From: Mesorhabditis belari
Lineage: Eukaryota > Nematoda > Chromadorea > Rhabditida > Rhabditidae
Direction: 5' to 3'
Length of the DNA: 64,000 nucleotides
Assembly: GCA_958450365.1 (NCBI GenBank)
Contig: CAUEEP010000074.1
Coordinates: 310,001-374,000, forward strand
The position numbers were made by a program, and so were the translations under genes. Below are positions 10,553-20,205 of the stretch, piece after piece (position 1 is the stretch's first letter; each line of letters opens with the position of its first letter). The notes below the pieces were generated by a model. It made no database searches, had not been told where the DNA came from, and worked only from the letters and a program-made list of their open reading frames with translations.

Positions 10553-10903
10553 TTAATGACAGAACGTATTTGATTGCATTTTCTTGTAAAGATTTTTCAA
10601 AATACATCTCCTTCTCATCAAAACTACGAGAAGAGAAATAAAGTACCCATAAAAATAAAGTCGTTCATGCAAATAAAAGATAAGTTTTTTCGGATTAACT
10701 TTGAGTGATTTATCGAAATTCAAAACCAAATACTGATCGTCTTTCTTATTAATCATCCTCCTCGACTTCTCAAGCACAACAGATTGCCCTGTCTCATCGA
10801 GATTATCGTGAATCGCTTTATTCGATTGATCGACAAAGTTTATAAATACACATCTCAAACAGAAAATCCCAAAAATGGACGCTCTTTTGTGTAAAGTGTT
10901 CAT
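10553..10903 (-). CDS. Unrecognised 116-residue ORF
   Basis: An open frame starting MNTLHKRASIFGIFCLR, with a polar middle (HDNLDETGQSVVLEKSRRM) and a hydrophobic stretch (LYFYGYFISLLVVL) near the end. I recognise no family. It could be an exon of a minus-strand gene, or chance: a run this long is not rare in AT-rich DNA, though the middle has a protein-like composition. Confidence 0.25.
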   Translation of the reverse strand: MNTLHKRASIFGIFCLRCVFINFVDQSNKAIHDNLDETGQSVVLEKSRRMINKKDDQYLVLNFDKSLKVNPKKLIFYLHERLYFYGYFISLLVVLMRRRCILKNLYKKMQSNTFCH

Positions 10904-11010
10904 TGTTATCGACGGGAAGCCGGATCGTTGCCGGATCGGCCGAGCTGAAAAGATTCAATCATTTTATTGATGAACTCGTCGTCGAACCTCGCGAGTAAAC
11001 CCTTAACAAA

Positions 11011-11474
11011 AAGCCAGACGGGGCCATCGGACACTACATTTTGTTGCACGGCGATTTTAAAACAGAAAAACTCAACGTCTATGACTCGAATAAGGGATTA
11101 ATAACAACTAGTTGTATTACTTTATATAGCCACCTCAAGGGCCGTGTGAGTTATCAAAAGAAACCTGTCAAACATTTAACGAATTTTTGACAAGATTACA
11201 AATGGAGAAGAGAGGCCGCTTATTCCCAAGTTTCAATGAAAGCGATTTTCAGGAAATTTATGTTTTCAGTTATGAGCCCTGTGATCAGCAGAACGATGGC
11301 ATTGCCTGTGGGTTGTTCTTTTCGGTGTTTGCCGAACGTATTCTGTCAGGGGGAAAAAAAAGAACTATTCATTTCTGTGACATCGACTCTTATTGCCAAC
11401 ATCCATACGAAAAATTTGTTGAAAATTCTTTGCTTATCGGCATCGAACGGATGTGCCAACACAAAAGTAGTTGA
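11011..11474 (+). pseudogene. C48 (Ulp1-like) cysteine protease remnant
   Basis: Two frames together resemble the C-terminal half of a C48 SUMO-protease-type domain. The first has GHYILLHGDFKTEKLNVYDS (candidate catalytic His in GHYIL), and the second, after a frameshift in a T-run at about 11188, has CDQQNDGIACGLFFSVFAE (candidate Gln and catalytic Cys in QQNDGIACG). C48 domains occur both in host deSUMOylases and in large transposons (Maverick, some MULE and KDZ elements). The N-terminal part of the domain is not seen. The frameshift and truncation indicate a relic. A deleted mariner abuts its stop codon. Confidence 0.5.
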
Positions 11475-11480
11475 AAGTAT

Positions 11481-11999
11481 TGGGTTGGTGAATTGAAAAC
11501 TGCCGGACTTTGAACTAAAATTTATTCAACATAAAACCATCAATTCATTCGAAATAATTTCCATTATTATTGACGATTTCTGCCCATTTTACAGGCAATT
11601 TGCGGATTCCTCTTTCGTGGTAGGATTTTGGTTTGTGTGTGAGACAAGTGTGAGACTCAAAAATGGAGGACTGGAGATGTCCCAGTTTGAGCACTTTCTT
11701 CAAAAGAAACCCATTTTGTTGTCAATAGAAAAGTTGTAGAGAATCGAAAATCAAGCTTATATCCGAATTTCCAAAAAGATACACTTAGTAGTTTTGCTTT
11801 AAATGCAAGCTTTGTGAAAATTCGTGAATTTGGCATTTATTGAAAACCAGTTTTTGAATCGTTTTGAAAACTTGGATATAAGCTTTAGTTTTGATTCTCT
11901 ACAACTTTTCCATTGACACCAAAATAGGTTTCTTTTGAAGAAAGTGCTCAAACGGTCACATATGACAATAGCCGGCAGTTTTCAATTCACCAACCCAAT
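11481..11999 (-). mobile_element. Internally deleted mariner
   Basis: Inverted ends TTGGGTTGGTGAATTGAAAA (11481) and its reverse complement ending at 11999, with TA on the left side only. Its 11500-11625 segment is the reverse complement of the 3' part of the mariner at 16579-17287, so it is a deletion derivative of the same family in the other orientation. The transposase centre is missing. Confidence 0.7.
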
Positions 12000-12251
12000 C
12001 GTTTAGTTAGACAAAAAAATTTCATATAACGAAAAGCGTTTTGGAAACGGAAAAATGTTTTGGTCCTTTCATTTTGTTACATCGAGAGTTATATAGAAAA
12101 CTTTTCGTTAAATTACCAACAAATTTTCGAAAAGGATGTGCAAATTCAGCAATTCACCAAATTCAGAAACAAAAGTTGCGGAGAAGAACGAAAAGTTGAA
12201 AGAAAAATAGTTAAATGTTTAAAAACGCTTGAAAGAAAGCAACTAAAACAA

Positions 12252-14255
12252 TCAGGCGATTTCATAATTCGGATTCTCATATCCCTTGTCTTTCATGAGC
12301 ATCTTTGCCGCTTGAAGTGCTAAAAAATTAATAAAAACTGAAAATGAAAACATTTTTTAAGAAATCGAAAAACTCGATTCTAATTTCAGAAATTTACCTT
12401 CGAATTCCTGTTTACTCAAATGGGTGAATCTTTCGAAGTCATCGCGCAGAGTTTTGTTACGTGCTTCTTGCTAAAATTGGAAATTTCGGCTCTTTCCCTG
12501 GATCGTGGTCTTTTGCAATTTTTGGTTTTTTTTATTAAGAAGTCTTTTAAAATTGTTTTAATGTATTTTATTAAGTTCCACATACACCAGTTTATTTAAT
12601 CAGAATTTAAAGAACAATCTTAGGGAAGGGAATAAGCAACCTCCATGCGACCCAACAAATGCTGAGATATTGAGCATGATATTAGCTGCATATGCAAAAG
12701 ATGTCTTTGGTTTACCCTTCTGCTAAAATTGTTGTTCCTACGATTGTTCTTTAAATGCTGATCAAATAAACAGGTGTATGTGGAACTTAACAAAATCCGT
12801 TAAAACAATTTCAAAAGACTTTTTGGTAAAAAAAAACAAAGAATTGCAAAAGACCACGAAACGGATTCTTTTTGATAAAAGACCATAAAAACTTTTAAAA
12901 GACTACGAAGTGCGAAAAAATTGAAAAATAAAAAACTGAAAATGAAAACATTTTTTAAGGAACCGAGACCACGAAACTTTTAAAAGACCACGATTCAGGG
13001 AAAGAACCGGAATTTCTTTTTGGGTGTTTTTTTAGACTCACCCAACAGCAATTGCACAAAAGACAGCAAAAAGCAAAAAGAAGAAGAAATCCGACAGAAA
13101 TGAAGATCAATGCCCTGAAGATCCATGGGAAGACACAGTGGTAATCGTCGGTGTTAAGGCCACCACTCTGACAATTCGGATTTTCAGATCCCCAGAGATG
13201 AGGCTCAGTTCTGAAAATGTCGTAATTGGATTTATGGAATTTGTTTAATCAAGAACCGCTTAGTGGCTTGGGTTAATAGATCAAAAATGATTGAAGACAT
13301 TTGAAGTGAAGTTTGCCAGCAATTTGGTAAACTTATTTGGTAAACCCTGAGAACTTGGTAAGGGGAAAACCGTAACCATTTTTGGATTCAGTTTTTCACT
13401 GCCTAACCTCATTAAAATCTGATTTTAATTGTTTATTTCTAAGTGTGTTTAAACTGAAAGTTAAGCCTATCTTAAAACCATCGTTTATGAGTAGCCTAGG
13501 TCATATTATAGAATAATTGTAGAATTAGACATTTCTAAACTTTTTCATACCCATTCAATACCCATTCACTTTTTTAAATACCTATTTTTTATATATTCTT
13601 TTTGTTCATTTACTTTTAACTCAATTTCAATCTTATTAGGTTGATGCATAAGTCTTTTCGTTTTTTTCGTACTTCTGTTAAAAAGTAACAAATGCACCAA
13701 TTGAACTACGGTTGATTTCATTAGAAAAACCAATTATTTTTCTGCAAAATAACATTAAAACGGGTTTAAAAATATTTAATGCCTGGATTTTCTTGAGAGT
13801 ATGAAGTCGGGTAGTCAAAAAGGGCTAACTCGATGATGCGGTTTAGACACCTTAGCTAAAGAAAACCTATCTTCGTGTCAATAGATAAAAGATAGAGAAA
13901 AAAAAGTTTGATATTTCGCCAAAATTTCAGAGAAATTCATTCAGCCAATTTTTCCGTAGAGTTTTTTATAGATTTTTACGAAAAAGGCGTTTTTCACTTT
14001 CGAATTTGCTTGAAAGTGAACCGAAATTGATTTAAAAAGATGCAAATTGAACAAAAAAACACTTTTTTTATAGAGCAAACTATAGATTAATTGGTGAATT
14101 TGTTACTTTTTAACAGAAGTACGAAAAAAACGAAAAGAATTATGCATCAACCTAATATCTTCAATTTATCAAGTTCAATCAAACCTCGGGGCTGATGCTT
14201 GGTGGCGATCAGCTGCAACTTGTACGACCAAAATAACAATCACTTTCCAAAGCAT
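12252..14255 (-). CDS. Small type I membrane protein, four exons
   Basis: Exons on the minus strand 14185-14255, 13042-13210, 12398-12470 and 12252-12319 (71, 169, 73 and 68 nt) join with agreeing phases (2, 0, 1) into 126 residues and a stop. The product starts with a signal peptide (MLWKVIVILVVQVAA) and has a short extracellular part with three Cys (PNCQSGGLNTDDYHC). One membrane helix follows (FRALIFISVGFLLLFAFCC), then a Cys-rich juxtamembrane stretch (CCLLCNCCW) and a 45-residue charged tail ending YENPNYEIA. It looks like a receptor- or adhesion-type small protein with possibly palmitoylated cysteines. I do not recognise the family. All splice sites are GT-AG. Intron 1 carries a mariner MITE (13636-14155) and intron 2 a fold-back element (12478-13017). 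Confidence 0.65.
12478..13017. mobile_element. Fold-back element in intron 2 of the small membrane-protein gene
   Basis: Outer ends GGAAATTTCGGCTCTTTCCC (12479) and the reverse complement ending about 13017. Inside, a second inverted pair of about 100 bp (12504-12635 and 12734-12858) includes GTTCCACATACACC and GGTGTATGTGGAAC. Many AAAAGACCACG-like units recur between 12850 and 13000. No transposase frame is present. Confidence 0.7.
13636..14155. mobile_element. Mariner-type MITE in intron 1 of the small membrane-protein gene
   Basis: Ends TTAGGTTGATGCATAAGTC and its reverse complement, with TIRs of about 55 bp (including TACTTCTGTTAAAAAGTAAC) and flanking TA. There are 520 bp with no transposase frame. 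Confidence 0.8.
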
Positions 14256-14648
14256 TCCTTGAAAGGAAATTCGTTCTTTTTCTTTCTGTAAGCATTTTTT
14301 TTCTAAATAATCAATAGTTAATCAAAGAATTGAAGAGCCTTTACTCCACATCTTGCTTTAGAAAAAAAGTTTTGAGAAAAAGTTTCTTGCTCATAAGGAT
14401 TACAAATAGTGAACGTCAGGGACATAAAAAAAACAAAAATCGGTTTCAAATTAAAAATTGAGATATTAAACTCGTTGATAGCCGTTTCGAATCGGTGCTC
14501 TATTTCGGCTCATCGACATCGCCGTTTCAAGAACTAAATTCGTCCATTTTTAAAAGAATGTGAAAGTTTTACTTAGAAAAAAAGCATATTATAGCAGCAA
14601 ATAGCATTAAAAGGACAAGCCTTGTTTTTTTTACAAATTATGTTTTTA

Positions 14649-14750
14649 TTATTTCGCAGTTCTTAAAACTTTAAAACCTTTCCGCTCTTCGGGTGTCATG
14701 AACGAAAGCCGCTGATAGTATCGAATTTGCTGCTGGTTCTCATTTACGCA
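14649..14750 (-). CDS. Orphan terminal exon
   Basis: After a TTTCAG acceptor this reads CVNENQQQIRYYQRLSFMTP and EERKGFKVLRTAK before a stop. The phrase SFMTPEERKGFK looks like genuine protein. A possible upstream exon (14812-14880, reading LYYLFNKFILKQ) has a good donor and matching phase but no clear acceptor. No function assigned. Confidence 0.35.
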   Translation of the reverse strand, partial: CVNENQQQIRYYQRLSFMTPEERKGFKVLRTAK

Positions 14751-15118
14751 CTGAAATTTCAAAGAGATTACAAGATTGCAATAAAAAACACGATAAATAT
14801 TTGCAAATTACCTGTTTAAGTATAAATTTATTAAATAAGTAATAAAGTGGTAAGCATAAGCTTATAAAAGGTTCATCAAATAAAAAAAATCACTCTAAAG
14901 CTAAGCCTATATTCATTTAGTTGAACACTTTTTCTTATATTTTCAATTGTTCTTTATTAGTAGATCCTTAACTTTATATTATTCATTTTGCAAATTGACG
15001 AAAAACAATGATAAGCTCTACATTTGTATTTGTAAATAAATCTTATTAAGGCGGTAATGATGAAACCAACGTTTGATGTCTAACGAGCTTATTCAATAAA
15101 AAAATAACAGTTACATAT

Positions 15119-15530
15119 TCAATGATGGAAATATTCTCTATTAACTTTCTTTTTCCACTTTTTCTTCAAATCTCGGAGTCCCTGCTCAAAAAACGATTGT
15201 GGCTGCCCGTAGAAATAATCATCGACCCATATTCGGATTTCATCAATGTTGTTTGAACTTTTTGCCCTCCAAGTAATGTTGTATTGGCCGAAAAAGATGA
15301 TAATCTGAAGGAGCCAAGTCAGGGAATATGGCGGATAAGGGAGGGCTTCCCATTCCAATTCCTCAAGTTTTTTTTTGCGTCTTCTTTGCGATATACCGTC
15401 GGGCTTTGTCTTGAAGGTAGAGGATGAACATATGCCTTTTTGCTGCAAAGCCTGGTCGACTTGTTCCAGTTATTCGACATAGACATCGGATGTCACAGTT
15501 TTCCCTTCTTCACGGATCTATTCGATAATC
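15119..15530 (-). pseudogene. Degenerate mariner transposase, C-terminal half
   Basis: The minus strand reads VTSDVYVE*LEQVDQALQQK, then LEWEALPYPPYS where the third catalytic block follows, then a frameshifted SPDLAPSDY equivalent and NIDEIRIWVDDYF...FFEQGLRDLKKKW, which is the mariner C-terminus. The stop codon and frameshift show decay. The element is cut by the MITE at 15535. Confidence 0.7.
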
Positions 15531-15534
15531 TTAC

Positions 15535-15703
15535 CAGGGAATTTTGTCAAGTCAAGATTGAGTTTTCACAAGCGCTTTGGCCCATCTGATAGAATTTTCA
15601 TCAAGGGTTCCAGTGAATGCAGTTTCAGAATCACCGATGAAAAGTCTATCAGATGGGCCAAGGCTCTTGTCAAAACTCGCCCTTGACTTGACAAAATTCC
15701 CTA
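15535..15703. mobile_element. Long-TIR MITE (copy 1)
   Basis: Inverted arms of about 65 bp, GGGAATTTTGTCAAGTCAAG and the reverse complement. Related copies are at 20038-20205, 25657-25976 and, broken, 61320-61390, always at the same place in the chemoreceptor genes. No TSD was resolved. Confidence 0.65.
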
Positions 15704-15756
15704 TTTAAAACCTCACTTAAACTAATTGTAAAAAAAGTGTCATAAAGAATATCTAG

Positions 15757-16120
15757 ATAATCTTTTTGATGACCATATATTTTGTACCTTTGATTATAAT
15801 ACTTTTATCAACACTTGTTCAAGATAAGGAAACAAGTAAGTATTTAAAACTTCTATTTATACGGTTTCCTTTTCAGACAAAGTTTTATCCAATGCAATAA
15901 TAATAACTACTTTGCATTCCTCCGGCAATTGTCTCATCGTTCTTTTTGTGACAAAATACTATCGAGATCTTTTCATTAAACTTTATCAGGTAAGTGAATA
16001 GAAAAAGAAAGAGACATTGACAACAATATGATTAGATTATTTCGTTTTCAGCGTTTCAAAAAACGATTCATATCACGAATTGGAGATTCCACTGCGTTTC
16101 GCAACGAAAGCATCTTGAGC
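15757..16120 (+). pseudogene. Chemoreceptor 3' fragment (last three exons)
   Basis: Exons 15757-15835, 15877-15989 and 16052 onward match exons 7-9 of the intact receptor at 24.15 kb (TM6, TM7 and the C-tail). The TM7 exon reads NAIIITTLHSSGNCLIVLF. Everything upstream (TM1-TM5) is absent and a MITE marks the break. In the last exon the receptor sequence RFKKRFISRIGDSTAF stops and continues into sequence shared with the VWA-like fragment at 58.1-58.4 kb. A non-functional remnant. Confidence 0.7.
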
Positions 16121-16389
16121 TTTTGCGTCAGTAATCAAATAAATCACTTTCTGAAAATCCAATCGATTTTGGCTATTCACCATTTTGAACATATATTGAA
16201 CATACATTGCAATATTTTGCATGATTTTTCAAGAAGAAAAAGGAAACTGATGATTTTCCAATTAGAGATAAACTTTAGAGTGAAACGGTAAAACTAGAAA
16301 GAAAGATTTCACGTGAAAATCGAAAATCGAGAATCAGAAATCTCAAATAACTGTCTATGAATCGACAATCAACAATCATTTTCATTTTC

Positions 16390-16578
16390 AAACTTTAGTT
16401 TATGAATCGAAGTGGACGTCTTTTGTTGAGAACTCGGAGAGGAGCTCATTTCTGTAGTGCTTTGTCCACGAATTGAGTTGCATCATTCATTGCTGATTTT
16501 GTGGCACATTCTTTGTGATTTTTTTGTGATTACACAATGATTTTGTGGCTGTGATTAGTAGGACTTTCTAACTGCAGC
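16390..16578. repeat. Dispersed 190-bp repeat (copy 1)
   Basis: Shares AACTTTAGTTTATGAATYGA at one end and CTTTCTAACTGCAG at the other with 17930-18130 and 30908-31094. The minus strand holds a short, partly conserved frame (for example MNDATQFVDKALQK). Nature unknown; possibly a piece of an old gene. Confidence 0.6.
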
Positions 16579-17287
16579 GCGCCTCCATCAGTGTTGCTCA
16601 TCTCTCACGATACAAAAGGAAATCTTTTCTTTCTCGAATTGTGATAGGAGATGAGAAATGGGTTTTATCTGTGAACTTTCAAAGGAAGTGGCAATGGGTG
16701 GGGCCAGGCGAGAAACCCGAATGTGACCCCAAGCCCGATTTGCATCAGAAGAAGTTTATGCCCTGCGTTTTCTGGGATATGGAGGGAGTGGTGTACTGGG
16801 AGTTGCTGGATAGCAAGACGACCCTTAATGCAATCAAATACAGTGAACAGTTGGGAAAGGTGAATGAATCCCTGAAGAAGAATAGGCCCTCCAAATCAAA
16901 GATCGTTCTCATCCACGACAACGCGCGCCCTCATGTGGCAAAACTGACTCGCTCTAAAATAAATAGCCTTGTTTGGGAACTTTTGGCACATCCCCCATAC
17001 AGTCCGGATCTTGCCCCTTCTGATTACTATCTATTCCGGACCATGAGTAATGAGCTTGCGGGTGAACACTTCGATTCGGAAGAAGCAGTCAAAAATTAGC
17101 TTTGAAAGTTTTTCGATTTAAAACCAAAACCATACTACGAAAGAGGAATCGCTGTATTGCCGCAAATTGCCTGTAAAATGGGCAGAAGTCATCAATAATA
17201 ATGGAAATTATTTGGAATGAATTTATGGTTTTATGTTGAATAAGTTTTAGTTCAAAGTCCCACAGTTTTCAATTCATCAATCCAATA
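16579..17287 (+). pseudogene. Mariner transposase, C-terminal two thirds
   Basis: A DD34D transposase region. The frame shows D1 in IGDEKW (about 16644), D2 in LIHDNARPHVA and D3 in SPDLAPSDY, 34 residues after D2. It ends with a stop at 17099 inside the C-terminal segment, after which homology goes on in another frame (RNRCIAANC). The right TIR (CAGTTTTCAATTCATCAATC) ends at about 17287. The N-terminal DNA-binding part and left TIR are replaced by the dispersed repeat at 16390-16578. All three catalytic Asp are intact but the protein is truncated. Confidence 0.8.
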
Positions 17288-17298
17288 TTTTCAAATTA

Positions 17299-17567
17299 CA
17301 GGGTGACCAAGAATTAAACCTTTTCTTAACAATTTTTAATAGAGAAAAGTGGCTAAATGACAGATTCGCCTGAGAGATGTCGACTAGCGCTCATTCAAAC
17401 GCTTGTTAAATGAGTTGTATAAGTCCAATTGGGATGTTTTTGGTAGAAAAATGTTGTCGAGAATTAGGCCTACAATTCTCTGTATAACACTTGCCACTTT
17501 TGAAATAAATTAGACATTTCCCAGATAATTGTCCAAAAAGTTGTTGCGGTAATTCTTGGTCACCCTG
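17299..17567. mobile_element. Tc1/mariner-type MITE
   Basis: 269 bp with ends CAGGGTGACCAAGAATTAA and its reverse complement, TA duplicated at 17297-17298 and 17568-17569. No coding capacity. Confidence 0.85.
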
Positions 17568-17929
17568 TACAATAGCCGACTTTAACCCTAGGCTTTGTAG
17601 CTCAATAGAGGATTAATCAAAGAGTTACAGTATCTTTTTTAAGCACTTTCTAGCAAGTGTCTCAGTACAGGTGAATTGAAGCTATCAATCAATTAGAACA
17701 AGGTCAAACATAATTATAAAATACTCCTTTTTTCAGTGGCACATCTACCGAGCCTTTTCCCCGGGCGTCTGGATTTTCGAATCCGCCTATTTCACCTACA
17801 AGTTCAACCTTGGTGCCAATTTGTAAGCAAAGAGAAAGAGTTATTAAATTCTTTTGATTAGACTGATGTTCACCCAAACTACTGTAATCGATATGGAAAA
17901 CACGAGACATTTCTATGAGAACAGCGTTG

Positions 17930-18130
17930 TTGATTTCTTTTGTTGAGTGGATTTCTTTTGTTGAGTGGATTTCTTTTGTTGAGAACTCGGAGAGGAGCTC
18001 ATTTCTGTCGTGCTTTGTCCACGAATTGAGTTGCATCATTCATTGCTGATTTTGTGGCACATTCTTTGTGATTTTTTTGTGATTACACAATGATTTTGTG
18101 GCTGTGATTAGTAGGACTTTCTAACTGCAG
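17930..18130. repeat. Dispersed 190-bp repeat (copy 2)
   Basis: As copy 1, but its left end carries three tandem copies of GTGGATTTCTTTTGTTGA. On the minus strand this gives a repeated STKEIH peptide in a 111-residue open frame (17704-18039) that I do not believe is a gene. Confidence 0.65.
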
Positions 18131-18274
18131 ACAGGCAATCATGAAATGGCATCTAAATGGTAAGTGAAAGTGAAATGAAAGCAAAAATTAAGAGAATACT
18201 CCGAGTGCTATATATCATTTGAAAGCTTTTTAATTTAAAGCTCAAAAGTTGCAGTGTCGACCAAAAATCCCAAA

Positions 18275-18378
18275 ATACCGTATTCTCTCTATTAGAATTG
18301 CGCCATACTATTTTTTCAACCCTCTCCTGAACCGCAAGACTATTAGAGAGTGCAATTCTAATAGAGAGAATACGGTAT
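18275..18378. mobile_element. 104-bp palindromic MITE
   Basis: Inverted ends ATACCGTATTCTCTCTATTA and its reverse complement, 26 bp, around a 50-bp centre. The TACCGTA... ends resemble those of the larger palindrome at 55452-55887 (TACCGTAAAAGCTCTAATAG). Confidence 0.7.
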
Positions 18379-18410
18379 ATTGTATTATTTCTTATTATTG
18401 TCATGATTTA

Positions 18411-18900
18411 TCACCCCGAATTTCTCGTAAAACGTTTACGAGCGATTTATTGGTTTTTATGAAAATGTTTTTGATTTATTTTGTCATTTTATAAGTTTTG
18501 CTGTGCTTTTTGGTGATTTTATATAATTTTTTATTATTTTTAGATCAAGAAGTTTAAATTTTGAGCAAGACAATGGTTTTGAAAACTAAACGGTGACAGA
18601 AACTAGAAGACTGAGCTTCAGCAAGGAAAAAAAACTTGAATGGATTGGTCAAGAATAGAATATGTTCCTCTTGAGTAATTTGTTTTCGAAAAGGGATCTA
18701 TTTCAGAAAGCGACCGTAGTCAAACTACCGTAGCCACCGTAGTTACATCCGATTAGCTCAATTTTGATATCATTGACTGAGCTTTGTGATTTCTCAAGAG
18801 GAACACGCTCTAATCAAGTATCTACAAGTATAATGAAAATACAAGATATAATTTATTGAACACAAGAAAAGAATAATTGTAGAGACTGCAGAATAAATTC
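18411..18900. repeat. Dispersed 490-bp repeat (copy 1)
   Basis: Closely similar to 35651-36140, from CACCCC.AATTTCTCGTAAA to GCAGAATAAATT. It contains a hairpin with ends GTTCCTCTTGAGTAAT and TTTCTCAAGAGGAAC. Its right end supplies the 3' UTR region (AATAAA on the minus strand at about 18855) of the cysteine-rich gene next to it. Confidence 0.75.
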
Positions 18901-19120
18901 AGAAACAGCATAGCCGATTCTTGGAGATGCACTCGGTCACGAAACAATTCTGAACTTCGAGCTGGTTCCATTCCCTTGTAAGCAATGTCAAGCAATCTCT
19001 CGTGCAAAAATTACACTCAATGGAACCGGGAATTTTCATACAATGTTTGTAAGCCTTCACCGAAAAGACGATAAAAATGCTCAATAAAGTTGCTTCACTA
19101 GAATCTTTCAATTTCATCAT
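18899..19120 (-). CDS. Small cysteine-rich, probably secreted protein
   Basis: A 73-residue open frame, MMKLKDSSEATLLSIFIVFS, with a hydrophobic segment (LLSIFIVFSVKA) that could be a signal peptide. A mature part has eight cysteines spaced C-x8-C-x2-C-x3-C-x15-C-x4-C-x6-C-C, ending RLCCF before the stop. A polyadenylation-type AATAAA lies 45 bp after the stop. I recognise no family; the pattern fits small disulphide-rich nematode secreted proteins in general. The six charged residues before the hydrophobic part make the start uncertain, and an upstream exon is possible. Confidence 0.45.
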   Translation of the reverse strand: MMKLKDSSEATLLSIFIVFSVKAYKHCMKIPGSIECNFCTRDCLTLLTREWNQLEVQNCFVTECISKNRLCCF

Positions 19121-19384
19121 TCATCAATTCAATTTCGATCTCGATTTGTTAGATCACTCAAAATCAAATATTAGAAAGACCATCTTCGAGTGTATAACGA
19201 GAGCATTGATTGCACGAGGCAGGGCAAAAGCTTTTTATAAAACTCAGTTCCAAAATCAAATTGGATAGAATGTCATATCCAATTTGAATCCAATTTGATC
19301 AAATTAATCTTTACGGAAGTTCAGTAGACCCTGGCATTTCCATTTTTGACTTGGCTTATAACTGATAGCTTGCGAGTTATTGGA

Positions 19385-19455
19385 TTGATCTTTCTTCCTT
19401 TCTTTCTTCCTTCCTTCTTCCTTTCTTTTTCTTCCTTGATTCTTTCTCTTCCTTG
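19385..19455 (+). repeat. Pyrimidine microsatellite
   Basis: Imperfect (CTTT/CTTC)n tract, TCTTCCTTTCTTTCTTCCTT and similar. Confidence 0.8.
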
Positions 19456-20037
19456 AAAAACTTGATCACCAAAGGAAATATCTTTTAAGGATCCTGAAAA
19501 ATAATGCGCTTGAACATGAAGTTTAAATTAAGATTTTATAAACATCGAACTGTTAGCTATCAGAGAAAGCCCGAAAAACTTTTTATTTTCATTTTTCGTC
19601 AGGTCGAATGAAATAAGGCTTTATAATTAGGTTGTTGTGCGAAGCGCAGTGGAATCTCCAATTCGTGATATGAATCGTTTTTTGAAACGCTGAAAACGAA
19701 ATAATCTAATCATATTGTTGTCAATGTCTCTTTCTTTTTCTATTCACTTACCTGATAAAGTTTAATGAAAAGATCTCGATAGTATTTTGTCACAAAAAGA
19801 ACGATGAGACAATTCCCGGACGAATGCAAAGTGGTTATCATTATTGCATAGGGTGAAATTTTGTCTGAGAAGGAAACCGTATAAATAGGAGTCTTAAATA
19901 CTTACTTGTTTGCTTATCTTGAACAAATGTTGATAAAACTATTATAAGCCAAGGTAGAAGACATATTGTCACCAAAAAGATTATCTAGATAATTCTAATG
20001 ACACTTTTTTACAATTAGTTTAAGTGAGGCTTTGACT

Positions 20038-20205
20038 GGGGAATTTTGTCAAGTCAAGATCGAGTTTTCACATGAGCCTTGGCGCATCTGATAAAGTTTT
20101 CATCGGGGATTCTGCTTTTGGTTTTACTGGAACCCCTGATGAAAAGTCTATCAGATGGGGCAAAGCTCACGTAAAAACTCGATCTTGACTTGACAACATT
20201 TCCTA
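20038..20205. mobile_element. Long-TIR MITE (copy 2)
   Basis: Inverted arms starting GGGAATTTTGTCAAGTCAAG and ending with the reverse complement, with an inner core TTCTGCTTTTGGTTTTACTGG. Located in the intron after the TM6-side exon of chemoreceptor copy B. Confidence 0.7.

Noticed and set aside
12060..12323. Plus ORF of 87 residues
   Set aside because: Its 3' part is antisense to the last exon of the small membrane-protein gene and it shows no family likeness.
13036..13214. Plus-strand exon pair reading THPTAIAQKTAKSKKKKK and ending DPWEDTV-IPRDEAQF
   Set aside because: Splice sites fit, but the same DNA on the minus strand encodes the membrane exon of a four-exon gene with exact phase over all joins, so the plus reading is a shadow.
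17704..18039. 111-residue minus ORF with STKEIH repeats
   Set aside because: The repeat comes from a tandem expansion in a dispersed repeat copy; the other copies do not keep the frame.
18153..18494. Overlapping ORFs on both strands around a palindrome
   Set aside because: They are produced by the inverted repeat of the MITE at 18275-18378.
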